Origin: Diploscapter coronatus
Lineage: Eukaryota; Nematoda; Chromadorea; Rhabditida; Rhabditidae
Length of the DNA: 64,000 nt
Direction of reading: 5' to 3'
NCBI GenBank assembly: GCA_964036155.1
Contig: OZ038423.1
Location: 19,607,249-19,671,248 of the forward strand
Below the pieces are notes generated by a model. The model saw only the letters and a program-made list of their open reading frames with translations, was not told the origin of the DNA and did not search any database. Both the position numbers and the translations under genes were made by a program. The stretch's first letter is position 1, and every line of letters starts with the position of its first letter. Of this stretch, positions 41,746-52,491 are shown in pieces.

Positions 41746-42024
41746 AGAGTCCCCAAGCTCTACTCTCTTGCAAAAATGTGTTTGTGGTAGAAACATGATA
41801 GTTTGAAACCAAAAATTTGAGAAGGAAGTACCCTTCAAATCCAAAATGCCATCATAAAAGACCAGTCTAGATCGACGATAAACTTTATAAAACAGTTATG
41901 CACCAAAAACCAGGCCGTAATTTTTTCGATTAGGAAATATTTTTTTCTTCAAAATGGCATTTATTTACCAATCTGTTGACATTCTTCCACCGACACCAAT
42001 TCGAAATATCTGCTTGGGGACCCT
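41746..42024. mobile_element. GGTCCCCAA-family element, copy 2 (reverse orientation)
   Basis: Ends AGTCCCCAAGC and GCTTGGGGACC form short inverted termini. The body shared with 15996-16360 includes GTTTATCGTCGAT, TTTTTGGTGCATAA and CTCAAATTT (all reverse-complemented here). The right end is flanked by CTAATTAATG and the left by GATTAATTT, so the target may have been TTAA-like. Confidence 0.65.
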
Positions 42025-42373
42025 AATTAATGTCTTCGACATTTTTTGTTAATTTCTCAATATCTAAAAATATCCAAAGAGTGCCTTTCTCTAGTTTTAA
42101 TTATAGCAGAGATTTAATCAAAATTTTCTATTGGATAGTGTTATAGCATTTTCTAGTCTAAAACTCATGAGCTGCAGGAAACAATTTCAGTCAGTTCGAT
42201 TTAAATTGTGAACCAGGTTTATTGTACTATTCGACTCAGATAAATTTCATAAATTCGATAAGGAATAATTACTTGAAAGATTCTATTAATGAGATCATAA
42301 CCAGATAAAGGAAATGGCAAGACATTTCGATTTTTCAATATTATGAAAAATCTAGGGAAGATGAAGATTAAAA

Positions 42374-45009
42374 TCACTCGGGTTGTTTGGTAGAATCGTC
42401 GAAAACTTGGGAGGCTCGATTTAAGAGTTCGGAGACATTTTTCTCCACGTCAACTACAGTCGCTCGGGCTGTTTGTTGCACGTCATTCAATATCTGCAAG
42501 AAGTGTTTAATAAAATTAAAAATTCTGGTATAATCCGAGATATTCTTTATTGTTCCCGAAATGATATTGTATCGGTCAAATTAAGTGACAGTTCGTGTGT
42601 TGAAAATGGCCTTGCGAAAAATGCGCGTCACGGCTATGCGTGAAGAGAGGTTAGGGTATAGAGAAAGAAGAGTCAGCGAGGGACAATAAAGAATATTTGA
42701 AGTTCAGAATACTAATCTGAGCTTAAAATTTACAATTGCGACACAAGTTATTAAAAATTTTGATTTCTAACACGAGAAAACTAGTCGTCCTAACCTCGGT
42801 AGCCTCAGGCAGACTTTCCTCCACAGCTCCCTCCACTTTTCTTAGCAAATTCTTAACAAGTGTCTCTTTCCGTTTCGGCTTATCTCCACCTTCATCATCT
42901 TCGAATTCATCAGCCAATTCAGATATCAGTTGCTGCAATTTCATAATACTTTGCATTTTAATTTTTATTACTCGACCTGATTTCCTTCCTGCTTCAAATT
43001 CTCAGCCGCCATCTCTTCTCCTTCTTCATGAATATTTATTGCGGCTCTTTCGTGACCAATAGGTGCAGAAACTTCTGAATCTTGTTACTGCTTCATCTTC
43101 GGATAAACTATCTACAGGGAAATGAGAGTCGATATCGATTGTTATCGTTATTTGGATCTATATATCTTAATAATCAAATTTCCATTACTCGATGTTAAAA
43201 TCCTAAACTCAGCTGATTTTAATCGACTATCGCTCTCTGCAGGAATTATCCGCGAGTTTTACTAACCAACGGCATGATTCTGCCTCGCTTCGCTTTCTTC
43301 CGTTGCTATTCTTTCTTGCTTATTCTTATTCTCAGCTTGGACAGGCTTTACTTCTGAAAAGATACTTGATTTCAAAAAGTACAATCTTATAACTGTAACC
43401 AACCATTTATCTTTTTGCTCTCCTGTATTTCTGCCTGCTTCTTTCTAATCTCCGCAATGAATTCTTCTCTATCTTGAATAAAATCAGGTTCTGATGAAAT
43501 TTCATCTTTATCAACTCGTTTTTTGGCCTTTTTAGGCGATATCATAGGCTGTCGATTATTTGGAGGAGCTAAAAAGTGTTAATTGTTACTTTTCGAGTAA
43601 ATTTCGTTCTTACTTGTATGACTTCGCATTTTCTTTTCGGAGCTTTTGAATTCCGGAGAAGTAGTGCTTTTCTTGGGTAATTTTGCATCATAAACTCGCT
43701 GGCTGATAGGTATTTTCTCGAGATGGGCTAAATGCCTGGGTGTGGAAGAGCCGAAGGCCCAATGCCTGGCAGGTTGTCGAGGCGTTGTTTCATAGGTCGA
43801 CCCTGAGAATGAACCTGGAATTTATGCTTTAATGTATCACGTAGATCCAACCAATTCGCCTCAAAATTGTCTATTTTCGTAATCTACGAACGATGCTTTT
43901 TCCTGTGCTGTGTGTTGCTGACATCCCTGTGTCCGTCTTTCGCCACAATTTTTTCTTTTCGCTCGCAGAGCCGTTAATGCCCAGAGCAATTATTTCGTAT
44001 CGCGCACTTTCTCCTTCAAAATAAAATGCTTTTTCTGCTTGAAAACCGCAAAACGAAAAACGAAAAGGGACAGAATTGCTCATTCTCATCCGCTGCAGGA
44101 ACCAGCTGCGCAGAGGCGAAGGCAGAATGGGTTGTAACCTTGGATTGCTCAGAGATACGTAAATTATATCAAATTCAACTACATACAGAAGAGAATAAAC
44201 AGATCGTTGTCTTTGAAATTCTTTTCTTGCGGCGCGATGCGCCATTCTACTGCACCGCAAACAGCTCTGCGCAAAAGTAACAGAATTAACTACCTGCAGT
44301 GTTGTTCTTTTCCCTGGTCAGAGATCGAGCCTTTTGAATGTAGACTCTCAAGGGTGTTTCTGTCCTGTCGATCTCAGGCTTTGCATCATACTTCCTAAGT
44401 TGTGGCGGTATCTAAATCTCGGCATGATCGTGATCTCTGACCTATTAGCTTATTGCTATTTTCCATGATCAGATCCAAGTAAATATCTCCATAAATGGCC
44501 GTGGAAAAGTCAAAATCGGCTTTATTCATTTCTTTGCCTCTTTTCTTACTCCTATTCTGTCATATTTTCTCGCAACGTTGCAGGAAGCAGGAGTCTCTAG
44601 TGTACAATTTCGACTCCATAAATGCCCGCTTGGCAAGGAAAAATGCAAGAATAAGTAAGAATGGAAGAGAATGAGATTGAGAAGGAGTTGAATGAAATGG
44701 CCAGTTGAACTGGGAACTGACAAAGAGCTCATTCTATTCACAATTAGATGGACAAGAACAAGCGGGTGAAGGAATGAGGAAAAAGAAGGAGCTAGACTGA
44801 AGAAGATCTTGTTAGACTTTGGAATGCGTCGTCAAACGACGTAGCAGAGCAGTCACAACTGAGGGGCAATCGAGCGTGAAAATATGGACCTTGCTCAGGT
44901 GCGAGAGATCGCGAGGAGTCGAGGAACCAAACGCGAATTGACGATGCTCTTTGGGATCCTTTTCGCGGCTTCGTTCTCGACCTCGAGACGATGATAAAGA
45001 TGAGGCCAT
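42374..45009 (-). CDS. Unfamiliar 395-residue protein with duplicated FGSSTPR module
   Basis: I do not recognise the family. Exons: 45009-44890, 44411-44294, 44034-43888, 43802-43614, 43568-43404, 43353-43267, 43080-42977, 42932-42795, 42493-42374; phases are continuous. Residues 22-51 and 140-169 are copies of one 30-residue module, identical at 20 positions, centred on AFGSSTPR.L.HL.KIP and ending R.YDAK. The first copy is split by intron 1 and the second lies inside exon 4. The rest is charged and low in hydrophobics: a Lys-rich stretch (about 165-215, SPKKAKKRVDKDE), a long Glu/Lys segment likely to be coiled coil (about 225-320), and an acidic block (ELADEFEDDEGGD). There is no signal peptide or membrane segment. 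It is probably cytoplasmic or cytoskeletal; this is inference. Exon 7 has two possible acceptors. The leader is 4 nt after a 3' splice site (45014). Confidence 0.8.
44070..44280. repeat. Imperfect inverted repeat in intron 2 of the FGSSTPR gene
   Basis: AGCTGCGCAGAGGCGAAGGCAGAATGG on the left is inverted relative to CGCCATTCTACTGCACCGC...CTCTGCGCA on the right. The right arm also resembles part of the palindrome at 51536-51598 (CATTTTACTGCACCGCC), so the two may be related mobile elements. Confidence 0.45.
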
Positions 45010-46103
45010 ATTTCTGAAATATGAATCTGATCAACTTATAATAAATGTCCTGGAGGGAAATAGTTGCGAGTGCATTATGAATATGCAAGGTTCTGAACGC
45101 AAATGTTATGACTAGACCTGCAACTGACGGCCGGCGCAGAGATGAAAGAGACAAGTAGATGAACAACAGTTGGACAAACAGATATGTGATGGATTGTACA
45201 AGGCTTAAACGAGGGGGATTTGTTGTCATATATGGATACAGAAACAGACCAAATGAGACTAATGAAACTGGTGGGACATAAAGCGGGAATTGCAAGGACT
45301 GGGGGAAAACGGCAGAAAGACAGACAGAAAAGGACCGCGAGAACAGAAGAGAACTGAATGACTCCGAGGGGAATTGAGTAGAGCAAAGAAGGGAAGTGGA
45401 AGACAGATAGACACAGATAACACAGACAGACATACTGAAAAATAGACATTCAGGCTTATTCCATCAAACTCATCCAGTCACCCACTCTCTCGGCACTCCA
45501 CTTATCAACACATTCCTCTGCTCCTTCATCGGGCAGCCATTTTCCCACTTGTTTCACAGAAATATTAAATCACCCTGCTCTTTGTTCCTCTCATATAAAC
45601 CATCAAAGCTAGTAAATCGAGCCGAATATGGAATATAGAAATGGGTATCTAAAATCCTAAAATGCTTTGCTTATGAATGGAAGGCTTAAAGCTGCGAGAT
45701 TGGGGGAGCAACAAAGTGGAATAAAGTGAGAGAGCATGGAGTGGAGGGAGATGAAAGGGTTAGAGAATGTTGGTCCAACCAAGAGCTGGAAAAGGGAAGG
45801 GGCAAGAGGCATGGACAACTGGCTAAATGGAGTATTGAAGGATTTATTGTCGATTGTTCGGAATCTCGATAAATCAGCTAAGATCAGTAGTATCCATCGA
45901 ATTGTCTGTGATTTGGTGGCAAACTGAGCGGCATCCTCCTGCTGTCTCTGCTTTCCCAATTTGCATCCTCCAATTCACCCATTTCCACAGTCCTTCTCAA
46001 TCTCTGCATATTCGTACTTCCATTCACACTCTCCGTGCTCATTTGTGTTCCTCTAGCCTCCGTCATCTTTGCCTGCGTTCCAATGTCATATGTTTGCGTC
46101 TTG
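45010..46103. other. 5' flank of FGSSTPR gene, pyrimidine-rich on - strand
   Basis: 44560-45460 is strongly purine-rich on + and therefore C/T-rich on the sense strand of the neighbouring gene, mirroring the POU upstream region. A 213-residue - strand frame (44792-45433) is a product of that bias (Ser/Leu/Phe/Val-rich, no domain) and overlaps the first exon out of frame. The 45884-46066 - strand frame is discussed with the next gene. Confidence 0.5.
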
Positions 46104-46841
46104 TCAGGTTTCTCTTCTCGTAGACCTCGTGATATGCAAAACGCCGCTGAACATTGAATTTTATCAGCTTAGATCAGGAGTGAGATAGATTTTCGAAGGT
46201 CACTCCCGATTCTGACTCCGAAGAAAATTGAGGGCTAATTTCTACTATGCTTTTTTAAGTCAACTTCGTCTCTACTCTAGTTTAGATAAAGAAGTTTGGG
46301 TTGCGATTCGGAGTTTATGAAAAGTTGACCTCGATTCCGAAAGTTTACTTCTTTTTTTTAAAATTGAAACTCAGAATGTATCTGGATTAGATAAATATTT
46401 GATTCTTTGTTTTCCATAACTCACCTATACAACACAGACAAAGTATTATCAGAACCAAAACAATAGCAACTAAAACATATCTGAAATTGTCGATCATTTT
46501 AAATTAGAAATACTGAGGAAAGGGAGTACATAAGTTCAGCTCGAATTGACCAACAGCATTGTCCTTCCCAGGGTGGGTTGCAGCATTGATATATTATGAA
46601 GAAGTTACCCGGCGGGCATTTCCTTAACATTCAGAAAATAGAACATTAAAAGAAAAACTAACATTGGAGCAGGTCTTGGATTGTTGAAGTACCAAGGCGA
46701 ATAGCACAAATCATTGTATTGTGCGTACACTAAAGCTAAAATGTGTTTCGAAAATTTCTCTATGAGAAAACTACCATTTTGAATGTAGGGTGCTGCATAA
46801 AATAAGAGTAAGTTAGAGAAAATCGAATTTAATGAAATCAT
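46104..46841 (-). CDS. Small Cys-rich single-pass membrane protein
   Basis: Family not identified; the layout (signal peptide, Cys-rich ectodomain, one membrane span, short basic tail) recalls Shisa-like and similar small nematode proteins. Exons: 46841-46775, 46735-46663, 46622-46530, 46481-46425, 46146-46104, 110 residues. Residues 1-22 are a signal peptide (ISLNSIFSNLLLFYAAP). The ectodomain has seven Cys, including KCPPGNFFIIYQCCNPPW followed by EGQCCW. The membrane span is about YVLVAIVLVLIILLSVLY. The tail reads ITRSTRRET. The exon 3 donor that gives the hydrophobic frame is GTACTC at 46529; the exon 3 acceptor is TTAAG and weak. In the last exon a different frame stays open for about 75 residues (to 45884), so an alternative long tail is possible. 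Confidence is lower for the last exon. Confidence 0.6.
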
Positions 46842-48140
46842 ATCATCGATAAAAAGGAGGTAGAAAGAATAGGCTAGCTAGAAGATAGAAGAAGAACGAT
46901 GTATCACAGACCAAAGAAGGAAGAGGAAGAATGATTCAATACGACTCTCACAAAGCAATACGTTTATGCGACTACAAACACTCCAGCACATAACACTTCC
47001 AGATCTGCAGGGCTGAATCACATCTGATTGATGCATGATGCAATCAGATTGCAGTATTCGATGTGCATCATTCATCTTTGCAAGTATTGCAAGCTTATTG
47101 CTTATTCACGAAAAAATCAATTAATCGCGAAATCTAATCGAATAAATAACTTTAAGATACAAAATGCTAGAAGAGTTTCTGAAGTTGCATTGAAGTTTAC
47201 AAATGATAGGACTATGATCTTGTTTTCCTCATGCAGACGCTTATAAACCTCGACTTCATAAAATGAATGATGGAAAGTCAATACTGAGATGTCGGAACGG
47301 GAATCTCGATTCCAAATTATTCCGAATTGAAATTCTGAACACCTCTGGTCAATAAATCCGAGCGTGATATATGCAAAGATAGTCTGAAATGAAGTTATTC
47401 TAACTCCGATGTAATGAATTTCATCTCAACCATTTTTTAATTCCTGATCTAAGGCTATAGGTGATTTTTTGTAAACCTAATTCATGATAACGCCATCAAG
47501 GCTAGTGTTGTAGAGCTAGGGTGAGAAGATTTTCTAGGGTTATGCCGTTTCAAAGCGTTCTTCTAATTGAGTAGTAGAAGAATGTAAAAATAACAAGGAA
47601 ATTTTTTTCAAATTCATTTTGATGAGAAAAAGTAACCTGGAGTTACCCAATATAGTCGCACTGTGTGTTACAAATGAAATGTGAGTTAACGCTGGAATTT
47701 TTCATAGAATCATGTAGAGCTCTTCAAGTTGGATCAACTTTTTCTCGAGAACTTATTCTAGAATGTGCACACACAGGGAGCTATGAATTTTTTTCCGAGA
47801 TCGGATGTCAAAACTTCAAGCTACCGTAATCCTACATACGATAATTTTTATGAAAAATAAACCACATTATGATGATCAGAGTGAAAAACTGAACAACAAA
47901 TGTGAATATCAGCCAAATTGACGGACTCCTGTTCCGCACCCCTTCCTTATGACTTTGATTTTTCCTGACATCCACTCTTAAATATTAAAATTTTTTTATT
48001 ATTGCTATCGTCTAAGGTACTTATCATGGACGTTTTCATACCCAACTCGACCACTATACTTTTAATCCCAAAATACACTTGGGGACCCTACTCAAAGCAC
48101 TGAGAAAGAAACAATTTAACAATTCGAGGGGAAAAATTAT
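46842..48140. other. Intergenic, repeat-bearing region
   Basis: No gene is supported. It contains a dispersed repeat (47600-47830, second copy near 53140-53320) and an isolated end of the GGTCCCCAA family at about 48075-48090 (ACTTGGGGACCCTAC). The remainder is AT-rich. Confidence 0.55.
47600..47830. repeat. Dispersed repeat, copy 1
   Basis: It shares, in order, TGAGTTAACG, a TTTTCATAGAAT/CATGTAGAGCTC-like stretch, GTTGATCAAC-like sequence, GAACTTATTCTAGAATGTGCACACACAGGGAGCTA with a reverse-complement copy at 53140-53320. The most conserved part is GTGCACACACAGGGAGCTA. It is non-coding; the transposon class is undetermined. Confidence 0.65.
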
Positions 48141-50161
48141 TTATTTTTTAAAGCATAAGAAAAACCGACAGCAACAACATATATTCACGCCAATCGTCAA
48201 CGTCGAGGAATCTTTGTCGCGCTCCTGAAATATAAAATTAAATAAATTGATATTCGTAAATTCATGTTTTGTCAGCATTTCATAGTCAGAAATACAGAGT
48301 GACCTACGAATTTTAACGAGTATTTTCGTTGAATAAGCCTCTTCAGAAGCATTATTTCGAGAAAAAAAACTTTCAACTAAACTTCTATTCTACTCGATGG
48401 GAGAACCATAAAAACGTATGATTTGAACCACTTTCTGGTGAGTATTTTCTAGGCATATATTATGTTTTCAAATATTTGGAAAATAAAATAAGATATAATT
48501 ATGTAGTGCGGAGGTTATTTTAACATATTTATTTGTTTGATAAGGTTAGGATAAGTTCTAGTAGAAGTTAGTAGAAATAGAAGGTTACATTATATGATTC
48601 TATGATAGATGTAGTAAGACCTATAGAGATAGAATGATACTGGGCTTATATGATATTTCAGGCTAATAAATGTTGAAATATCTTAGTGACACAGAAGTTA
48701 TAATATAATGAGGATATGAAAATCATTTGATTTTAGGAAAATATAGACCCAAACAGGTTTTATTCGGGGTCTAAACTTGCACCCCTGATTAGGAAGTGAT
48801 ACAAGACTAGTTAGCATAGTGAAAATGAACTAATTGGTTTCGAATTGTTTGAAGCATATATTATTTTTACATTTCAAATAATCACCTCCGTGCGATCATC
48901 AATGAAGTTTCTGCCATCACTCTCGGCCAAATCATCAAAACGAGATGAGGTTTCCACTTTTCGCAGAGCTTCGTTGACCTGCAATTAAAATATGCTAATT
49001 TTGGCGTATAATAAACTTTCTTTACATGAAAAGTATCATCACTTCAACTAAAATATTTAGCTATTTTAGGTAGTCAGATACCGAGCTACTATTGTACTAA
49101 CATCTCAAAAAGTTAATTTCTTTAAAACATACTGAAAATTCTTAGAATGTTTTTTTCAAGATTTAAGTATAATTTAAATAAATATTTATAAATAAAATTT
49201 AAGTAATTATTGATAGCTAATTAATAGACGAGGCGGCCGCCCAATAGAGAGTAGTTCAAACCTGGTTGATGCTTTGTCCTCCCCCACCCATCTGTATCAG
49301 AATGTTCCCATTGACGTTCTGCGACTTGTCGATTACCATCGCAGGTTGTTCGATATCCATCTTCTTCTCCTTGTCCGCCGCGTCATTCACGCCCACAAAC
49401 AGGATCTGCAAACATTCGCATATTCTTGCATTTTCCAATATTCAACATGAACAATGAACTTTTTTAGAAGATATGTTGCGAAGATCAGTTTTTCTCGTGA
49501 TCCTTACTCCATACACAATATGCATGCCAACCTTGAGGATCCGCTTGGTGATGGAGGACTCGGCCATTTGTGCCCGACATCTGTGCTGCTTCCAGACGAA
49601 CTCAGGACGGACGTTGCTGGAGGTGGTCGCTACGAGCACACAGGTGTAGTGATCCTTCGTGGGACATTTCTTGTCGCCCAGTCCTTTGAATATCAGTCGG
49701 ATCGTCTTTTTCTCGTTCGGTCGCACGAGGCCGTACACCTGAAACAGACGTTTTTCTTTCTTTGCATAGGAAAGTTATCTTCATTCTGATCGAATCTAGT
49801 GAAGATCAGCTTTTAAAATAGCCTGATTCCTTTACAGATCATGATAAAGTTGGGAATAACTTCTAAGCTTCTTTTTGTTTCACATTATTATCAGAAATGA
49901 CGAAATTTGTCATTTCTGAAGATTCGAATTCATTTTTCCTCATTCCTGCTCATGTGTTAAATTTCCTCGAACTGCTTATTTATCACTTTCCCCAACACAT
50001 ACTGGGCGCATTTTGTACATTCCGGGTCTGGTGGACTTCCACTTGAAGACGATGGGCGTGGCCTCGTTGTTCTCGATCGACACCTCGGCCAGCTGCTTCA
50101 TCCCCGTCGGCATGTACGTCACTGAGTTCGAAGGGCTGAGAACCACGTTTTCCAGCACCAT
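48141..50161 (-). CDS. MSP-domain (VAP/MOSPD-like) protein with C-terminal Cys cluster
   Basis: MSP domains of VAP type bind FFAT peptides at membrane contact sites, while sperm MSPs polymerise; 228 residues here. Exons: 50161-50003, 49738-49532, 49405-49262, 48978-48886, 48224-48141. Residues 1-122 form an MSP domain: LSPSNSVTYMPTG, EVSIENNEATPIVFKWKSTR, the strand MYKMRPVYGLVRPNE and IRLIF. A linker carries a Gly run (IQMGGGGQSIN) and a short helix. Unlike VAP, there is no transmembrane helix. The tail reads GVNICCCCRFFLCFKK, five Cys in nine residues plus aromatic and basic residues at the very end, which suggests multiple palmitoylation and membrane anchoring (inference). The ATG is 27 nt from a 3' splice site at 50189. 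Confidence 0.85.
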
Positions 50162-51158
50162 GTCGTGTCACGCCGATTCGAAGACTGTCTGCAATGCCAA
50201 CGATCATTCATTATCAACAAATTCCATCACAATGGGCTATTTGGAGAGCGCATGGCATCCAAACCTAGGTAACGCTTAAGACATGCCCTTGTAAGAATCA
50301 AATTTCTGCACAGACGATCCTTGATTATATAGAACTGAGTGGGTTTTACAAGTTGGTGTGAGTGTGGAGAGCGGGTTTTACAAGAGGCCGATTCTGTTTT
50401 TCACAGCTTCAATCTCTTCTCCACGTTTCTCAAAGAGTCTTGACGAAGTGTTTGACGAGTTCATCGGGAATTCGATGGCGGCGTTATGGCTGCTCTCATC
50501 TTCTTACCCTCGACCTTCCTACTGAAACGCGGGCGAAATAATGACTTTGGAATGAAACGCGATGAAATGATTATGTGAGTTTGATCGATGTGATGTAATC
50601 TAATTTTGTATCTTGAATTTACAATTTTTCTTCAGTGAGTATGAAATGACAATTCAATGAGCAGGAGAAAGAGGGAGAAAGAATGTGAAATGATTACGAT
50701 ATCTTGGGACAATAAAAAGAGGATAGATGAAATGATGCAATTGCATGAACAATCCATAAAATCGCCTAGATTCAAGCTACCAAAATGACGGTTTTCACTT
50801 CTTTATTGGTGTCACGATATGCATCCTTCATTACCGGCCGACAATGAGAGAAAACATCACTATTCCATCCTTCCTCTTCCAATTTCAGTGCTTGCATATT
50901 AGTAAAATGTAGAGATCGCAAGCTCCGCCCACTCTGTGCGGATAAAGTCAAGGAAGAAAACGTCGCCAAAATTTTCATTTTTTTCATGAAATTGTTATAA
51001 TGAAATTTATTCAATTTGAGAATATTTTCAACGTTTATTTCGAGAGAGAAAGGTGAGATTAATAAATGTAGATCAGGTTGTTGTTCGTCGTTCAGTTATC
51101 CTTTGAGGGACATCCAGGAAGCACCACGAGGAGGTAGACGAACTTCGCTTCCCGCCAC

Positions 51159-51182
51159 ACAATCACACACACACACACACAC
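51159..51182. repeat. CA dinucleotide microsatellite
   Basis: An (AC)n run of about ten units with one interruption. It lies at the 3' tail side of the SINE read on the - strand, where it would be a (GT)n tail. Confidence 0.8.
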
Positions 51183-51482
51183 CCTGAAAACTTAAATATT
51201 TATATTTGTTAAAATATAAATTCCTAGCCTTATTGTTCACACTGAGTGGGGTCGGCTACCCTCTGTAATGAGACAGTCGGTCTATCCTAGCCACACAGGA
51301 CTAGTGGCCCGTCCCGAAGACAGACTTGTTGTGTGCAACAGTCGAGGGATTTTAGGCTATTTTTTCGTGATTTTATCCACTACCAACATTTCTTAAACCC
51401 CTTGATTTGGATCGAGATAGGGGCGAACCTGAGACCCTGTTCTAGACAGTGACACATAACCACTGCGCTAGGTCATCTCTTC
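51165..51482 (-). mobile_element. tRNA-derived SINE
   Basis: Read on the - strand from about 51482, the sequence has an A-box-like TAGCGCAGTGG and, about 40 nt on, a B-box-like GGTTCGCCCC. This is the split internal promoter of RNA polymerase III. The cloverleaf is not intact, so it is not a functional tRNA gene. A body of about 200 bp (GTAGCCGACCCCACTCAGTG near 51258-51239) follows and ends in AT-rich sequence and a GT repeat, typical of a SINE tail. Confidence 0.65.
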
Positions 51483-51535
51483 TATAAAATTGAAGAATAA
51501 AAAAGTTAATTAGCCTTTTGACGTGAGGACGCGAG

Positions 51536-51598
51536 CAGGGATATTTGCGGTGCAGTACGGTGCGCCGCACCATTTTACTGCACCGCCAATATCCCTGG
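51536..51598. repeat. 63-bp near-perfect palindrome
   Basis: The arms CAGGGATATTTGCGGTGCAG and CTGCACCGCCAATATCCCTG pair almost completely around a GTGCGCCGCAC centre. It is GC-rich relative to its surroundings. It could be a tiny foldback transposon or a hairpin-forming site. Confidence 0.75.
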
Positions 51599-52226
51599 AC
51601 GTGAACTATCCTTTCCACGCTTCCTCACTCTCCCCTATCCCTAACTATAGCTCACTTCATCAGCCCCGTCAATTCGCTCAGTCGATTGCTCGCGAGTCGG
51701 TTCCATTTTCCAGTGAACGCTGTCGGCTCAAACAAAATGAGTAATGAAGCGAAAAATAGCGAATTTCGAAAATACATAGCGAAAAATGAAAGGGGAGAAT
51801 ATTCAAATGATCACTTTTCGTGTCGATAAAAGTGATGAAGGCAAAGAAAGAGGAAAGGTTTTTCCTCATCGGAGGGTCGTTTCAAAACAGAAAGGTAAGA
51901 TCAAAAACATCCCGATTTATCGTAAACTTGCGAAAATCTATTGAAAAACTCATGAAATTCTGGTCTTGAGACTGGTAGAAGAATGAATGAGAAAAAAAAA
52001 CTATTTAAAGTGAGAAATCAAGAAAAGTACCGACGGTTTTAAAAATCGGTTAAAATTAGGTTCCACAGGCTTATAAATCTTACCCTTTGAAAATAGTGAG
52101 GAAAGTAAAAAAAAATAGCGAAAAAAACGAGTGACAAGAGCAGTTCTTTTTCTGTCCACAGTTAAGGTAATGCAGGACGTTCCCCAAGGATAAGATTTGT
52201 AAAGTCATATTTCTTTCATCTCTCTC

Positions 52227-52394
52227 AATCTCAGCGAAAATTGTGCCTATCCGAGTCAATTCGGACGGATGTCGGCAGTTTTACCAGATAAAAATTACCG
52301 ACTAACACGGATTTGAGCGGACTGGCATTGGTCGGCAAAAAAGTGCTGATAACCGTCCGGATTGACTCGGATAGGCACAATTTTCGCTGAGATT
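52227..52394. mobile_element. 168-bp MITE with 42-bp inverted termini
   Basis: AATCTCAGCGAAAATTGTGC plus CTATCCGAGTCAATTCGGACGG on the left is repeated inverted on the right with one mismatch. The centre has further weak pairing. The CTCAGC...TGCCTATCCG part of the terminus is shared with the hairpin at 10317-10378. Confidence 0.8.
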
Positions 52395-52491
52395 ATGCTG
52401 TTGCAAACGAAATAATAAAATTCTTTTTAAGTTAGATTTTGAATTACGAAAGAAATTCGAAACTTTATTAAAATGAGTTGAGATCGAATCC

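Larger units (their letters stand above)
41019..42373. other. Convergent spacer filled by two transposon-like elements
   Basis: This 1.35-kb space between converging genes is mostly occupied by the elements at 41209-41726 and 41746-42024, which almost touch. The remaining 350 bp (42025-42373) is AT-rich without recognisable features. Confidence 0.6.
50162..52491. other. Intergenic region with SINE, palindrome and MITE
   Basis: About 2.3 kb without a firmly supported gene. It holds a tRNA-derived SINE (about 51165-51482), a CA microsatellite, a 63-bp palindrome (51536-51598) and a foldback element (52227-52394). One - strand single-exon frame (50772-51014, 80 residues, starting MNKFHYNNFMKKMKILATF) has a weak signal-like start and no other support. 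Confidence 0.55.

Noticed and set aside
44792..45433. 213-residue open frame on the - strand
   Set aside because: It lies in a purine/pyrimidine-biased region that removes stops, has low-complexity Ser/Leu/Phe composition with no domain, and overlaps the true first exon of the FGSSTPR gene in another frame.
50772..51014. 80-residue - strand frame with a weak signal-like start
   Set aside because: No splice sites, no processing motif and no similarity; kept only as a remark in the intergenic entry.
51400..51482. tRNA gene on the - strand
   Set aside because: A and B boxes are present but the acceptor stem and anticodon arm do not pair, and a SINE body follows.
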